This document shows positions 1 through 9,271 of a DNA stretch of 20,996 bases, piece after piece. The first letter of the stretch is position 1. The number at the start of each line of letters is the position of its first letter. The notes below the pieces were generated by a model. That model had not been told where the DNA came from. It was given only the letters and a program-made list of their open reading frames with translations, and ran no database searches. This DNA comes from Larix sibirica. Taxonomy: Eukaryota > Streptophyta > Pinopsida > Pinales > Pinaceae. Location of the stretch: the NCBI GenBank assembly GCA_004151065.3, contig NWUY0300009878.1, positions 38,487-59,482 on the forward strand. Direction: 5' to 3'. The position numbers and the translations under genes are program-made.

Positions 1-261
1 GAGACAAGCATCTCCCTGAAAAGTAGTAGCAAACATTTGCATTATATGATCTTCACACCTAATGTTGAAGTCAACCAGAAATTGGAAGAAAGCATTGATA
101 TGCCATATGGCCAAGTCACCATTTCCATAAAAGACTGGAAGCAATTTATACGCATCCCAATTGCCATGAACATTATTAGGAAAACCAGTGATGCTTGAAA
201 AGTCAATAGGATGAAACTGACTAGTAATCTGAGCACCAAGCAGTTCCCTTATCTCGTCCAT
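1..261 (-). CDS. Ty3/gypsy-type retrotransposon Gag, N-terminal part, runs off the window
   Basis: Read on the minus strand from ATG at 261-259, the frame is open for 87 codons to base 1 with no stop. The protein begins MDEIRELLGAQITSQ. From about residue 40 it reads KLLPVFYGNGDLAIWHINAF, then FLVDFNIRCEDHIMQMFA and FQGDACL. This is the layout of the plant Ty3/gypsy Gag core (Retrotrans_gag family): LPxFxG, a conserved W or H, an acidic 'xEDxxMxxFxxxLxGxA' helix, then normally W-[FY]. Gag would form the cytoplasmic particle that packages the element RNA. The W-[FY] part, zinc knuckle and pol would lie left of the window. The start was chosen because it is the first ATG after a run of stops and places the Gag core about 40 residues in, as is usual. 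The lack of any stop or frameshift contrasts with every other retroelement here and suggests a younger copy. Assignment is by pattern recognition, not a search. Confidence 0.72.
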   Translation of the reverse strand, partial: MDEIRELLGAQITSQFHPIDFSSITGFPNNVHGNWDAYKLLPVFYGNGDLAIWHINAFFQFLVDFNIRCEDHIMQMFATTFQGDACL

Positions 262-1163
262 ATTAGAATTCAGTCATCATNTTTTTAAAGATTTCCAATC
301 GAAATACGAACAAAAATAGATGGAAAATATGCTCGGAAAAATGTTGAAAACGTAGAATATTTAGACTACACCGTTGGATTAATAATGAGTTTATCATAAT
401 ATTTCATTTATTGGAAATGTTTGTAATTGTATTCTTATTAATGTATTAAAACCCTTTTTCCTAGCATAATTCTTACTGTAGTTTTACCACATATGTTTTA
501 TCTACTACGCAATCCTTATTCTGCTTTCGCTACTGCGCATGTCTTAATGTAAAATTTTCTACTGCACAATTCTTATAGTGTTTTGTTGTCTCTTACTGTG
601 CAGTAAGCTTAAATGGATATTGGTCATAATGATATTATTACTTGCATTGTAATCTTAAATAATTATGTTATTTATAACTTATGTTATGATATGATTATGT
701 TAAGTTTTTATTTGCCATTATAATAAGGAAAATTCATAACATGATGATTGTAATTGCTAGTCTAAATAACCTAGTTGTCCTTTAGTGTGCAATTCATAAG
801 AGTGTTTTATTGTGCGGTTTTACTATACAGTTTTACTGCACATTTTTTAGTAGAATATTTACTGCGCAGTTTTAGTAAAGGATTTACTATAAAAAGTTGG
901 TTAAGTATTAATTTATCATGGGTCCTTTATAAGGTATTTTTAATGGGAAATATTTATTATGTGATTTAATGATGAAGTGAAATCAGAATTGATAAATGCC
1001 TGACATATAATTAAATTAAGCTTCCAGTAAAAGATTTATTTAATATGTTTTTGCTATGCAGTTTCGCACATTAGCTTAAATAATGCATATGAATATTATG
1101 CATGTAATACTTAGAAAAAAAATATTATGTGTGTTAAGTTAATGTGACACTGGGTGTGTTACA
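262..1163 (-). mobile_element. Probable 5' leader and LTR of the gypsy element
   Basis: This AT-rich stretch lies directly upstream (minus sense) of the Gag start. On the minus strand a plausible LTR start TGTAACACACC begins at 1163, matching the TGTAAC-type ends common in plant gypsy LTRs. I could not fix the inner LTR end: no clear primer-binding site is visible between 262 and 480, and the ambiguous base at 281 is nearby. No host gene is visible. The 5' LTR call is an inference from position and one terminal motif. The matching 3' LTR would lie outside the window. Confidence 0.4.
474..1068. repeat. Dispersed degenerate ACTGCGCAGTTTTA-like motif, about ten copies
   Basis: A motif close to TACTGCGCAGTTTTA recurs at roughly 474-486, 503-512, 531-540, 560-570, 594-605, 784-797, 809-822, 821-835, 834-844, 860-876 and 1052-1064. 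The core TGCGCA is palindromic and several copies vary by one or two bases (TGTGCA, TGCACA, TATGCA). Copies are clustered, not regularly tandem. They sit in the presumed LTR or leader of the gypsy element, where repeated sites are often transcriptional control sequences. That role is inferred only. Confidence 0.5.
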
Positions 1164-1849
1164 ACTTTATCAAATTTTAGAGTTGGATTTGACTGAGCCT
1201 TGAAAAGGATAAACAAAACCATCATTGGTTTATGTACTTCACACTTGCATTTTTCGACAACGAGAGATGGAGTGCAACAATAGTGTTTGGGGTGAGCTCT
1301 TTATGATCACCATCCCATTACCTCTTTTCTCTCATGAGGAGCATTAAAATCCAAGGCTTTGTGGACTAGATGCATATTCAATGTCTCATCTACAACACCC
1401 ATCTCATGTTCATGCCATTCTTTATATTTGGAACCTGTCACCTTAGTCATGGGAAGAACAATAGTGGATCCACTAGTGGAATGATGCAACAGGACAAATC
1501 ACAACTTTTCTTTAAGGTTTTGGCAAGAAGTTAGCAGTTGTATGATGCTATTGAAACAAAATCACCAAAGAATAATTTGAAGAGGCTCTTGACATCTTCA
1601 AATAATGTCATTTGATCCATTTCTTCAAGCTCAGGTGACCAAAATCTAGCATTGTTTGAAAGTGGATGAAATTTTTTACACCCAAGGTGAGCCATTCTCT
1701 CAAAATGAATTTTGAAAGGGTTACTAATATTGAGGACATTGAGTGATAATTTGCAGCAGTATTGCAATGTTTTCCAATCCTAGGTTATGACTAAACAAAA
1801 GTTTTCAATGTCAACCTGCATCGATTGTGTCCTGTAGAAGTCTCTCATG
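1164..1849. other. No recognisable gene
   Basis: Between the presumed gypsy LTR and the LINE reverse transcriptase I see no family I can name. Short minus-strand open frames (1307-1489 and 1531-1767) have ordinary composition, no domain I recognise and no splice context. If the LINE to the right were complete, its endonuclease domain should be here. I could not read one, so the LINE is probably 5'-truncated or too decayed. Confidence 0.4.
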
Positions 1850-3610
1850 AACATAAATGAATATGTGACTAGGAGTTGACCCTAGTTAAATTGACAAAAT
1901 CCTTGATGGTGATGGTCAATGATAAGTCATTGGGCTTAATGGATTTCCGTGTGAATTCTTTAAAGCCACCTAGGCTTGTATTGGCATCACCTTTTCCACA
2001 TATGTAAGAAATTTTTGTGGAAAAAATCTATTGGGGCATCATTAACCAAGGTTTTATCAATTTTATCCCAAAGTTGGGGATTTAAAGCTCATTACTAGTT
2101 GGAAGCCAATTACCCTACTCATTGTATCCTACAAGATCTTGTCCAAAGCATTAAGCCTCAAAATCAGGTATATTCTCCCGTGGGTGCTCATACCAAAACA
2201 AACCAACTTTACCAAGGGTGGTTCATCCTAGATAATCTCATTATGGTATTGGAAGGGATGGAATTGTCCCATTTTCTTGGGCTCAAAGAACTCTTCAGAA
2301 ATTTTGGCTTTGAGAAGGCTTACACCAAGTGGAATGGCCCTTCATTCTAGTTATGCTTCAGCCTATAGGTTTCAACCCCAAGTATGTGCAAGCCATTGAT
2401 GCCCTTTATGTTGATGCCTCAACTTGTCTTTACATTAATTGCACCAAGTATGTAGATGTTGGCTTCTTCTACCTAAATAGACAATGTTTCCGTTCACCCC
2501 TTCTATCTTTGTTATTATTGTTGAATTATCGAGTTACCTACTCAACCATGGAACTACTTGGAAAATTTGAGGCATTCCTCTTTCCAAGATAGATGCTATC
2601 AAAATGGTCAATGGACACTTCACAAATGAGTTCCTTCTCACCATCATAGAGGATCAAGAATTCATGGAAAACACAATGGGATGCATTTGTATTTTCAATG
2701 AAACCTTCAACACTAAACTTCATGCAACCAAAACCTAGTGTTATCATATTTCCCAAGAGGTTTCTCCTGAGTGGATAGCAAGCCAAGTTTGGTCCTAGCT
2801 TCAATCAATTCAAGTGTTTAAATTCTTTGGGATCCATTTTTCCTTCCAAATCTCTCCAAAATTCATGTGGTACGTTGTGCTTTAGAGGATTTCCAAGAAG
2901 GTAGACAAATTAAGAAACAACATTTCAACTACTCCAAATTCCTTGTTATAACTCATGTCTATTATTCATCATGTTGGGTCCCTTCCCAAGTGGACTACCA
3001 ATGGTTGAAGAATCTCTTGAGAAAATTTCTATGGGCCATCCTACAAGGGGAATATGGGTTTTTACTAAGTTAATTAGGAACTATGTTACACTTCAAAGGA
3101 ATGGTGAGGACTGATGATAATCAGAGCTTCATGTCAAGTGCAAGCTCTATGTGTTAGGTGGGTTATCAAAGCACTGGATGGACATGAACAATAGACATTT
3201 ATGCAACATAGATGTGTTATTTGGTGAGCCTTGTTGGAGAGGGGAGGGGGCAATTTTTTCAAACCTTAACTTCCAAAACCTATTTCTTATGCCTACAAAA
3301 GTTCATATCTAAAGCACATTTGTGGCCCAAAGCATCTAGAATTTAAGCATGTGAATTCATCAAAGGGTAGTTGAGATGGTAGGGTAAATTTCAACAAACT
3401 AACATTTCCTTCAATGAACACTTCCTTTGGTTATCATCCTCAACTCATTTTGAAGGAAAACCTAGTTGAGTCATTGTGGTTTTCAATCAAAACTCTTCAA
3501 GAAGGGCATATTTCATGCCAAAGACCTTTATGATAGTAGGGTTCACTACTAGAAGCCATGGTCTATGCTCAAATCCAAATTCAAGTCGTGATATCTAAGA
3601 GAGATTTGAT
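1850..3610 (+). pseudogene. Decayed LINE (plant L1-type) reverse transcriptase
   Basis: This is a non-LTR retrotransposon polymerase, broken by stops and frameshifts. Recognisable pieces in order: a 'NDKSLGL.GF' block near 1918-1950, equivalent to the NxKSPGxDGFP motif; WKPITLLIVSYKILSKAL from 2100, matching the NWRPITLLNxxYKIxxK block; FILDNLIMVLEGMEL from about 2221, one base out of frame with the previous block; GHFTNEFLLTI at 2613-2645, where the catalytic FADD is expected; EWIASQVW near 2770; THVYYSSCWVPS at 2951-2986, typical of the region after the palm; and a 'RWVIKALDGHE' match near 3160-3190. Around 3500-3610 'KKGIFHAKDLYDS' resembles the linker before the zinc knuckle. The active-site aspartates are lost and at least two frameshifts are present, so it cannot encode a working enzyme. 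No poly(A) tail or target-site duplication was found. Confidence 0.8.
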
Positions 3611-4287
3611 TACAAACAGTATCTTTATCAAGTTGTTTATTTGTGCCCCAACAACACAGTGAATTGGACATGGGTGATCTTGGCTCCGATCCACACTCCT
3701 TTGGAGATGCTTGTGAAGGTATTAGCAATCCTTTGTGGGGGTCGAACAAGGGTGGGGAGCTTGGATCCACTCTACATTCCTTTGGGAGAGGCCTGTAAAG
3801 GTTCCAAAAATGTTCTCCCAAACCCCTTTTTTATTTTCAACTTCTTTATCAACTAAAAATTCCATTCCAAAAAAACACATTTATAAGCAAGTACCTTTGT
3901 AACTTATGGAAAATTGAGTAGAAATTCCCTTAGTAAAATTTCCTCTTGATGTAATGTTTAGTGAATCTAATGAATACATGGGCCTAAATTTCATCAATTC
4001 TCAGCCTTTTTCTAAGGTGTTGAACTCACGGATTCTCAAGGTACCCTTTTCTATAAGGATCTAAAACCCTCCAACAAAATATTTTTTTCATAGGTGATTT
4101 TGTTAACAAGGAAAAACAAGACAACATATTTCAACACATAACTTGATTCATGGGTGTCAATATTTTATATCAAACAAGTGAAAGATGGGCTTTGACCCAA
4201 CATAACAAACTCCTTTTCCAGTCCCAATTTGAGCTTCTCTTCCATTTATATTAGATCATCTCTAAGAAAGAGAAAAACTTGAACTAC
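3611..4287. other. No gene; contains one short imperfect tandem doublet
   Basis: This follows the readable LINE region. It may hold further decayed LINE sequence, but I cannot translate it convincingly. Overlapping short frames on both strands around 3549-3856 have no recognisable domain. The only clear structure is the 81-bp-period doublet listed separately. Confidence 0.4.
3679..3802 (+). repeat. Imperfect 81-bp-period tandem doublet
   Basis: CTTGGCTCCGATCCACACTC and the next 22 bases at 3679-3720 recur at 3760-3802 as CTTGGATCCACTCTACATTC plus 23 bases. Both copies end in a GTGAAGGT or GTAAAGGT box. The repeat sits in otherwise featureless DNA. Confidence 0.6.
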
Positions 4288-4919
4288 TAAGTAACAAAAT
4301 AGACATGAAGGAAGATAATATATCTCATGTAGAGATTTGTATGGAGTTGGACTCAAAAAAATTATTTACCTAAAGCTATAAACTTCAAAGTCCTGGAAAT
4401 AGGAATATTTCAATATACCCAAAAGTTAGATTACGACATAATTATTGGAAAATGTAATTGGATTTGTGTACATATACTTCGGAAAATTTATAGTAGAAAC
4501 CAAAAGTGTGACAACATATAGAAAAAAACGCAATACAGTGAACAAAACAAAGAAGACAAAGGCTTCATGTGAGGGAAAAGACATAAGACAAGAAAAAACA
4601 ATTAATAAGCAACAAAATAGACATAAATGGAGATATTATATCTTTCACAACAATTTGTATCAAGGAAGACTTGGAGAAAAGAGTTACCTAAATTTACAAA
4701 ATCAAAATCATGGAAACGGGAATATTTGAATATACCTAAAAGTTAAATTATGCAAAAATTACATAGTGAATTGTAATTGGTTTATGTATAGACACTTTGC
4801 AAAATATTAGAGTAAAAACCAAAAGTGCAACAACAAATGGAAGTATAGTAGTTTTATTTATAGACACTTTGCAAAAGAATAGGGTAGAGATCGAAAAGTG
4901 CAACAACAAATGGAAGCAG
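4288..4919 (+). repeat. Diverged tandem duplication, period 318 bp, with a partial third copy
   Basis: Copy 1 runs from about 4288 (TAAGTAACAAAATAGACAT) to about 4516 (CCAAAAGTGTGACAACA). Copy 2 runs from about 4606 (TAAGCAACAAAATAGACAT) to about 4834 (CCAAAAGTGCAACAACA), so both ends are offset by 318 bp. The last about 65 bases of copy 2 (4781-4845, TAGACACTTTGCAAAA core) occur again at 4853-4917, offset 72 bp. Copia element A begins at 4920, immediately after the third copy. No protein match was recognised. The open frame at 4445-4729 crosses the copy boundary and looks fortuitous. Confidence 0.75.
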
Positions 4920-5380
4920 TGTTGGAAATGGAATGGCTTTAAGGATTTTTACAAATTGTAATGTACCTAGGGAGGATAATATGGGGTACCTAGGGAGGTA
5001 CCCAAGGGGATAATGTATGTAATATGGCTATAATTATGGAATAGGCCCACATGGTAGTTGGTGGGTAATAATTAACCCCGCTGGGTAGTTAAAGGAAATA
5101 ATATAATAATAAGGGATAATTAGCATATTCGTCTTAGGAATATTTATGAGAAAGTATAAATATACATTTATAACATTTTATGAAATGGATGAATTGTATT
5201 GTATCAAGCATAAGTGGAGCAATTTCTTTCGTAAAGAGTAATTGATAATGTTACCCTACCTTAAGAGTATTTCTCTATATCTAGGTGTTATTCTTAGAGT
5301 GAATGTCTTTTGGATATTTCTAAAGTTTAAGGGTTCTATACCATTGTTATGATTCAGTTTATGGGTTAAGGATCACTACA
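4920..5380 (+). repeat. 5' LTR of copia-like element A
   Basis: Starts TGTTGGAAATGG and ends GATCACTACA, the TG...CA ends typical of LTRs. It aligns along its length with 6827-7261, at roughly four-fifths identity by eye. Shared landmarks are GTACCTAGGGAGGATAATAT, GAATAGGCCCAC, ATGTTACCCTACCTTAAG and GGGTTCTATA. A 13-base internal repeat (GTACCTAGGGAGG at 4963 and 4986) is in this copy only. Confidence 0.85.
5155..5162 (+). promoter_or_regulatory. TATA box of the LTR promoter (element A)
   Basis: TATAAATA lies in the middle of the 5' LTR. The same box is preserved at 7030-7037 in the 3' LTR, which is the expected place for the U3 promoter of a copia element. Activity is inferred. Confidence 0.5.
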
Positions 5381-5382
5381 AG

Positions 5383-5393
5383 TGGTATCATAG
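5383..5393 (+). other. Primer-binding site, initiator tRNA-Met type (element A)
   Basis: TGGTATCATAG begins two bases after the LTR end. It differs at one position from TGGTATCAGAG, the standard plant copia primer-binding site complementary to the 3' end of initiator tRNA-Met. It fixes the orientation and the LTR boundary. Confidence 0.8.
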
Positions 5394-6817
5394 TACTTTC
5401 TTGGGCAGAAAAGTTGGAAGATTTTTTTTCTTTTTGTAGATTTTTAAAGGAAAAAAGAATATGGCGGTATTCAAATCAATACTTTCTAAAAATTTCTATG
5501 CAATATCTAAAGAAACCAATTGCATAGTTGAGTTCCTCTGCTAACACACCCAATTTCAAAACACATTCATCCAAAATGGAGTTTAGGAAGTGAAGTTATC
5601 GTTGATTTAAAATCGGTTATTTTTAGGGTTTTTTCGGCGACAACTGTGCAAGTAGCAAAACTGATATATTTTTATAGAGTGGCCATATTTCCATCAAACC
5701 AACTCTAATAGATGAAAAATGACCATGGAATTTCATATTTGTGGTCATAATAGAGATTTTGATAAATATTGATGGAGTTATGCTCATTTTAAATTTGTCA
5801 CATCAAAAGGGATTTTCTTCAAAACCCTAGTTTTATTTTTCGGTTATAGCAAGAAAGATGTATTTTACATGAAATGGTGATGGTCCCAGTATTGAATAAT
5901 ACATAAATTAGACAAATTCAACATGTCATGAGTTTTGGAAATTATATTTAGCCTTTGGTCTAAGGAATGATGTTATTAGATGGTGAAAGTCACTTGATAC
6001 TAAGGAGGTGTTAAAACTTTTGGATGAAGAATATGAAAAGGTATTTTTAGATAATTGGTCTCATGCTATGAAGAATGGTAAAGAAAACTAAGGGTTTATT
6101 TTCATGCACAAACTTTCCATTACAGGTTTATGGCTTTATTTAGCAGGAAAATGTTATTATTTCTATAAATCCCAGTAGCAAGTATAATCTCATCAATGTC
6201 AATTTGTATAGAAGGTTGCAAGTCCCCACAAATCATATTCAAAGCACACATGTTGAGGGTTAAATGTTAAAAAATTTAAATATTTGAAGCTTATAACCAT
6301 GGATAAATATGTGTTGCACTCTAATTTTCATGCTATCAATATGGAAAATGTGGATCAAAAGAAGAAAAAACTACAAAAGCACATGAAGAAAATCCCTAGG
6401 AAGGAGATAAATAAGAAGAATATGTTAAGGAGATACATGACCCCAAGGAATAACATGTTCAAGGGTTAAAGAAAGAAGAACCAATAGATAAGGTTTTGAT
6501 CTATTAGCAATCACACCACCATGATAAAAAACAATCATCAAGGCGATGTTGGGGCATCCATGAACATGGAACCAAAAGAAACCAGTATGGAGAAACATGA
6601 AGGACTAAAAGAAATGCATGGAGATATTAGAATAGCACAACAACAACATGGAACCAGAGTAGCAACCAGAATCAAGATAGAGGTGGCAAGGAAGTGAATG
6701 GACCCCATGTCCACATTCCACTAGGATGGATGGATGCTCGTGCTTTGTACGAGTTGGCTACAATGCTTAGTATATCATATTGTATGGCTTCCTCCCATGT
6801 TTGAGGATGAAACATGT

Positions 6818-6826
6818 AGAAGGAGA
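6818..6826 (+). other. Polypurine tract of element A
   Basis: AGAAGGAGA immediately precedes the 3' LTR. Plant copia elements usually read GGAGAT-TGTTGG here. In this copy the first about nine bases of the LTR (TGTTGGAAA) seem missing, so the tract runs straight into TGGAAT. Confidence 0.6.
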
Positions 6827-7261
6827 TGGAATTTTATGTACCTAGGGAGGATAATATGGGGTCCCTATGGATTTACCCAAGGGGATGATGTATTCAATGT
6901 GACCAGAATTATAGAATAGGCCCACTTGGTACTTGGTGGGTAATTAATAGCCTCATTAGGTAGTTAAAGGAAATAATATAATAATAAGGGGTAGTTGGTA
7001 TAGGCCCCTTAGGAATACTCGTGAGTATGTATAAATATACGTGAGTATCATTGTATGAGATGTTGGAGGAATTGTATTGTAGCAAACACAGCTTGTGGAA
7101 TTATTCATTCCATAAGGAGTAATTGATGATGTTACCCTACCTTAAGGGTATTTCTCTATATGTTGGTGTTATTATTATGGTGAATGGATTTTGGTTATTT
7201 CTAAATTTTAAGGGTTCTATATCATTGCTTTGATTCAACTCATGGGTTAAAGATCACTACA
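6827..7261 (+). repeat. 3' LTR of copia-like element A
   Basis: Partner of 4920-5380, ending GATCACTACA at 7261. Relative to the 5' LTR it lacks the extreme start and about 20 bases shortly after it. The mutual divergence indicates an old insertion. Confidence 0.83.
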
Positions 7262-7313
7262 GAAATATACACACACATATGGGTACAAATGGCTAAGTGC
7301 TCAACCTTCCTCT

Positions 7314-7561
7314 TATTAAAAGATATAGAAAATTTAGATAGGATTACATCACAAAACACATGAGAGAGATACATGCAATAACACAATATGATATTATGAA
7401 TAATCGATGCAATTATTACATAAGATTTCACCTCCTTATATATGGTTACTCACGGAGAAAATCACTTCAACTTATGAAGGTGGGATATTTTTCTTTACAC
7501 AAACGTACAAAAATGTCATAAAACAACTTTTATTACAATATGTAAGCCTTATATCCTAACA
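7314..7561 (-). repeat. 3' LTR of copia-like element B
   Basis: Partner of 9272-9527. On the minus strand it starts TGTTAGGATATAAGG at 7561. The far end is placed by alignment of plus-strand TATTAAAAGATATAG with TATTACAAAAGCTGG of the other LTR, so it may be off by a few bases. Confidence 0.75.
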
Positions 7562-7562
7562 A

Positions 7563-7570
7563 TCCTTCTT
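7563..7570 (-). other. Polypurine tract of element B
   Basis: Minus-strand AAGAAGGA followed by T and then TGTTAGG, the 3' LTR start. This is the standard position and purine composition for priming plus-strand synthesis. Confidence 0.6.
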
Positions 7571-7815
7571 AAGGATTACAACACATAGACCCTGACTAAC
7601 TTAAAACAAACACACACTAACTAAAAACAAAATATTAGAATTAATTAGAACCAAACAATCTTCAAAAGCTTCTTTTTCAAAAATAATTCTTGGACCAAGT
7701 AGAACTCCATCAAGTTATCACATAACCCTTGTAAAGTTGTAGCACCCAAGTTGAATTCTTGAGTTATCGGATTCCACCTCCCAAGACTTCTGAATTATGA
7801 ATATCTTGAATTAAG

Positions 7816-7893
7816 CTCGTTATTGGACAACAATCCACATGCATGTCTCATAACCTCGTTATTGGACAACAATCCACATGCATGTCTCAAAAC
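7816..7893 (+). repeat. 39-bp tandem doublet, nearly perfect
   Basis: CTCGTTATTGGACAACAATC and the following 19 bases (to about 7854) recur directly at 7855-7893 with one mismatch near the end (CATAAC against CAAAAC). It lies inside element B. The near identity shows a duplication much younger than the element's own LTR divergence. Confidence 0.85.
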
Positions 7894-8465
7894 CCTAATA
7901 TGAGATCATTCCCAAGAACCACAAACTCTCAAACCATCTTAGCAACCATCCATGTTGAAATTTATCTACACTCGATCCCTTCCAATCTACAAAGTGTTTC
8001 CTTCTTAAAATGTGTAAAATTATCTTGCTTTAGTAAGGTTATCACCACTATCAACATCTGGTGGATCTTCAATAATGGTTACATTAGCTACATGTGCTTT
8101 GTCTTTTAACTTTTCCCTTGAGAACATCATTGGCTTGAAATTTAAAGTTATAGTTTGTGTGGCTCATTTTCTTATAATTCCATCTCCTCATTTTCTTTAG
8201 CCGATCTACTACGATTATATCTTGAGTATAATGCAGTCTCAGGTTAAGGATCATATTCAATATTCCCTAAAATCGTTCTATTTTTTTTAGCCAAGAGAGA
8301 AACAATCATGTCTTCCAAAGTTTGTGAAAACATTTCACTGAGAATAAAAATAAAATTATTGTATTTAAAAAAAAGATTGTTTAACAAGATGGCATTGGTA
8401 TTCTTTTCCTCTACCATAACTTTGACTTTTGCTAGTTATTTGATGAGATCACAAATTGCTTATGT

Positions 8466-8720
8466 GGTTAGAGATCACATTTTGAATTTAAATAACTATA
8501 GCTTAGAAGAAAAAAATTTGCATTCGCCACTTTTGCTCCAAATATTGAATGTAGACTACCTCGTATTTCCTTGGATGACTTTCCTAAATCTATATGTTGT
8601 AACTCTAAATCTACGAGGGCAAGGTCAATAATGGATTTGACTTTATCATCTCTATGTCATTTTAATAATTTATTGAGATAGACAATTGATGAGTCGCTTT
8701 TCATATTCTCCACAATTTTT
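8466..8720 (-). pseudogene. Ty1/copia Gag remnant in element B
   Basis: On the minus strand one frame reads DAINEQKIVENMKSDSSIVY, then after a stop SIIDLALVDLELQHIDLGKS and SKEIRGSLHSIFGAKVANAN. The latter matches the copia Gag pattern (A/T)KEIWDxLxxxFGxKxxxxK. One base out of frame, FKFKM follows, corresponding to the LFNLKM end of that block. The conserved W of KEIW is R here. At least one stop and one frameshift break it. The 107-residue plus-strand open frame over 8308-8631 is antisense to this Gag and is not a gene. Confidence 0.62.
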
Positions 8721-9248
8721 TGTTCATTAATTGCATCTGAATATTTACTTTCCATGTGTAGAGATTAAAACTAGACTATTTCTCTAATGGCATTTCCATA
8801 TTGAACATCCTTATCGGATAAATAAAAAATAAAACCATGCTTTTGCTTGATCTAAAAACTCAAATCTATCGTAGAATTTTAGTTGAATTGTAAATGTCTA
8901 AACATAAATTAACTTCTATAAACCCCAAATTTTAAAATTGCCCACACTGAAACTTAACAACAACAACAACAAAAGCTATGTTTGATTTTTTGCATGTATC
9001 CTTGTTAAAAAAATGCTAAGGAATTCTAAGACAATTAATAGTGATGGTGAACCAAACAAATAAACCTTTATTGGCATTCAATAGCTACTATCTTGACAAC
9101 ATGACTCGTTCCCTTCATGACTCCATAAACATGAAAGGCGGCTCAACGATTTAACTCTTTCAATATTGCATGGTGACTCATTCACGACATTTTGTGAGAA
9201 TCTAGTCTAAAAATATATCTCTAATCCACATGACTAGTCCTAATCTCA

Positions 9249-9264
9249 CTCTCTCTCTCTCTCT
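9249..9264 (+). repeat. (CT)8 microsatellite
   Basis: Eight CT units abut the primer-binding site of element B, equivalent to GA repeats in its minus-strand leader. Confidence 0.9.
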
Positions 9265-9271
9265 AATGCCA
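9261..9271 (-). other. Primer-binding site, initiator tRNA-Met type (element B)
   Basis: Minus-strand TGGCATTAGAG differs by two bases from TGGTATCAGAG and immediately follows the LTR. A (GA) run continues beyond it. Confidence 0.6.

Larger units (their letters stand above)
4920..7261 (+). mobile_element. Copia-like LTR retrotransposon A, short, Gag remnant only
   Basis: The element has a 5' LTR (4920-5380), a primer-binding site (5383-5393), an internal region of about 1.45 kb, a polypurine tract (6818-6826) and a 3' LTR (6827-7261). A full Ty1/copia element has about 4 kb of gag-pol between its LTRs. Here there is room only for a Gag, and I see no protease, integrase, reverse transcriptase or RNase H motif. 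A Gag-like stretch is faintly visible near 5915-6110 (KLDKFN, EFWKL, SHAMKNGKEN, in different frames). It is therefore a non-autonomous or internally deleted copy that would have needed another element's polymerase. The five bases on each side (AGCAG and GAAAT) do not match, so the target-site duplication has decayed or the ends rearranged. Confidence 0.82.

Noticed and set aside
2538-2804. 88-residue minus-strand open frame
   Set aside because: Antisense to the LINE reverse transcriptase, which has clear motifs on the plus strand.
3549-3856. 90- and 71-residue open frames on opposite strands
   Set aside because: They overlap each other across the 81-bp doublet and carry no recognisable domain.
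4445-4729. 94-residue plus-strand open frame, Lys/Asn rich
   Set aside because: Spans the boundary of the 318-bp duplication; composition expected of AT-rich DNA; no domain.
8308-8631. 107-residue plus-strand open frame
   Set aside because: It is antisense to the recognisable copia Gag remnant of element B.
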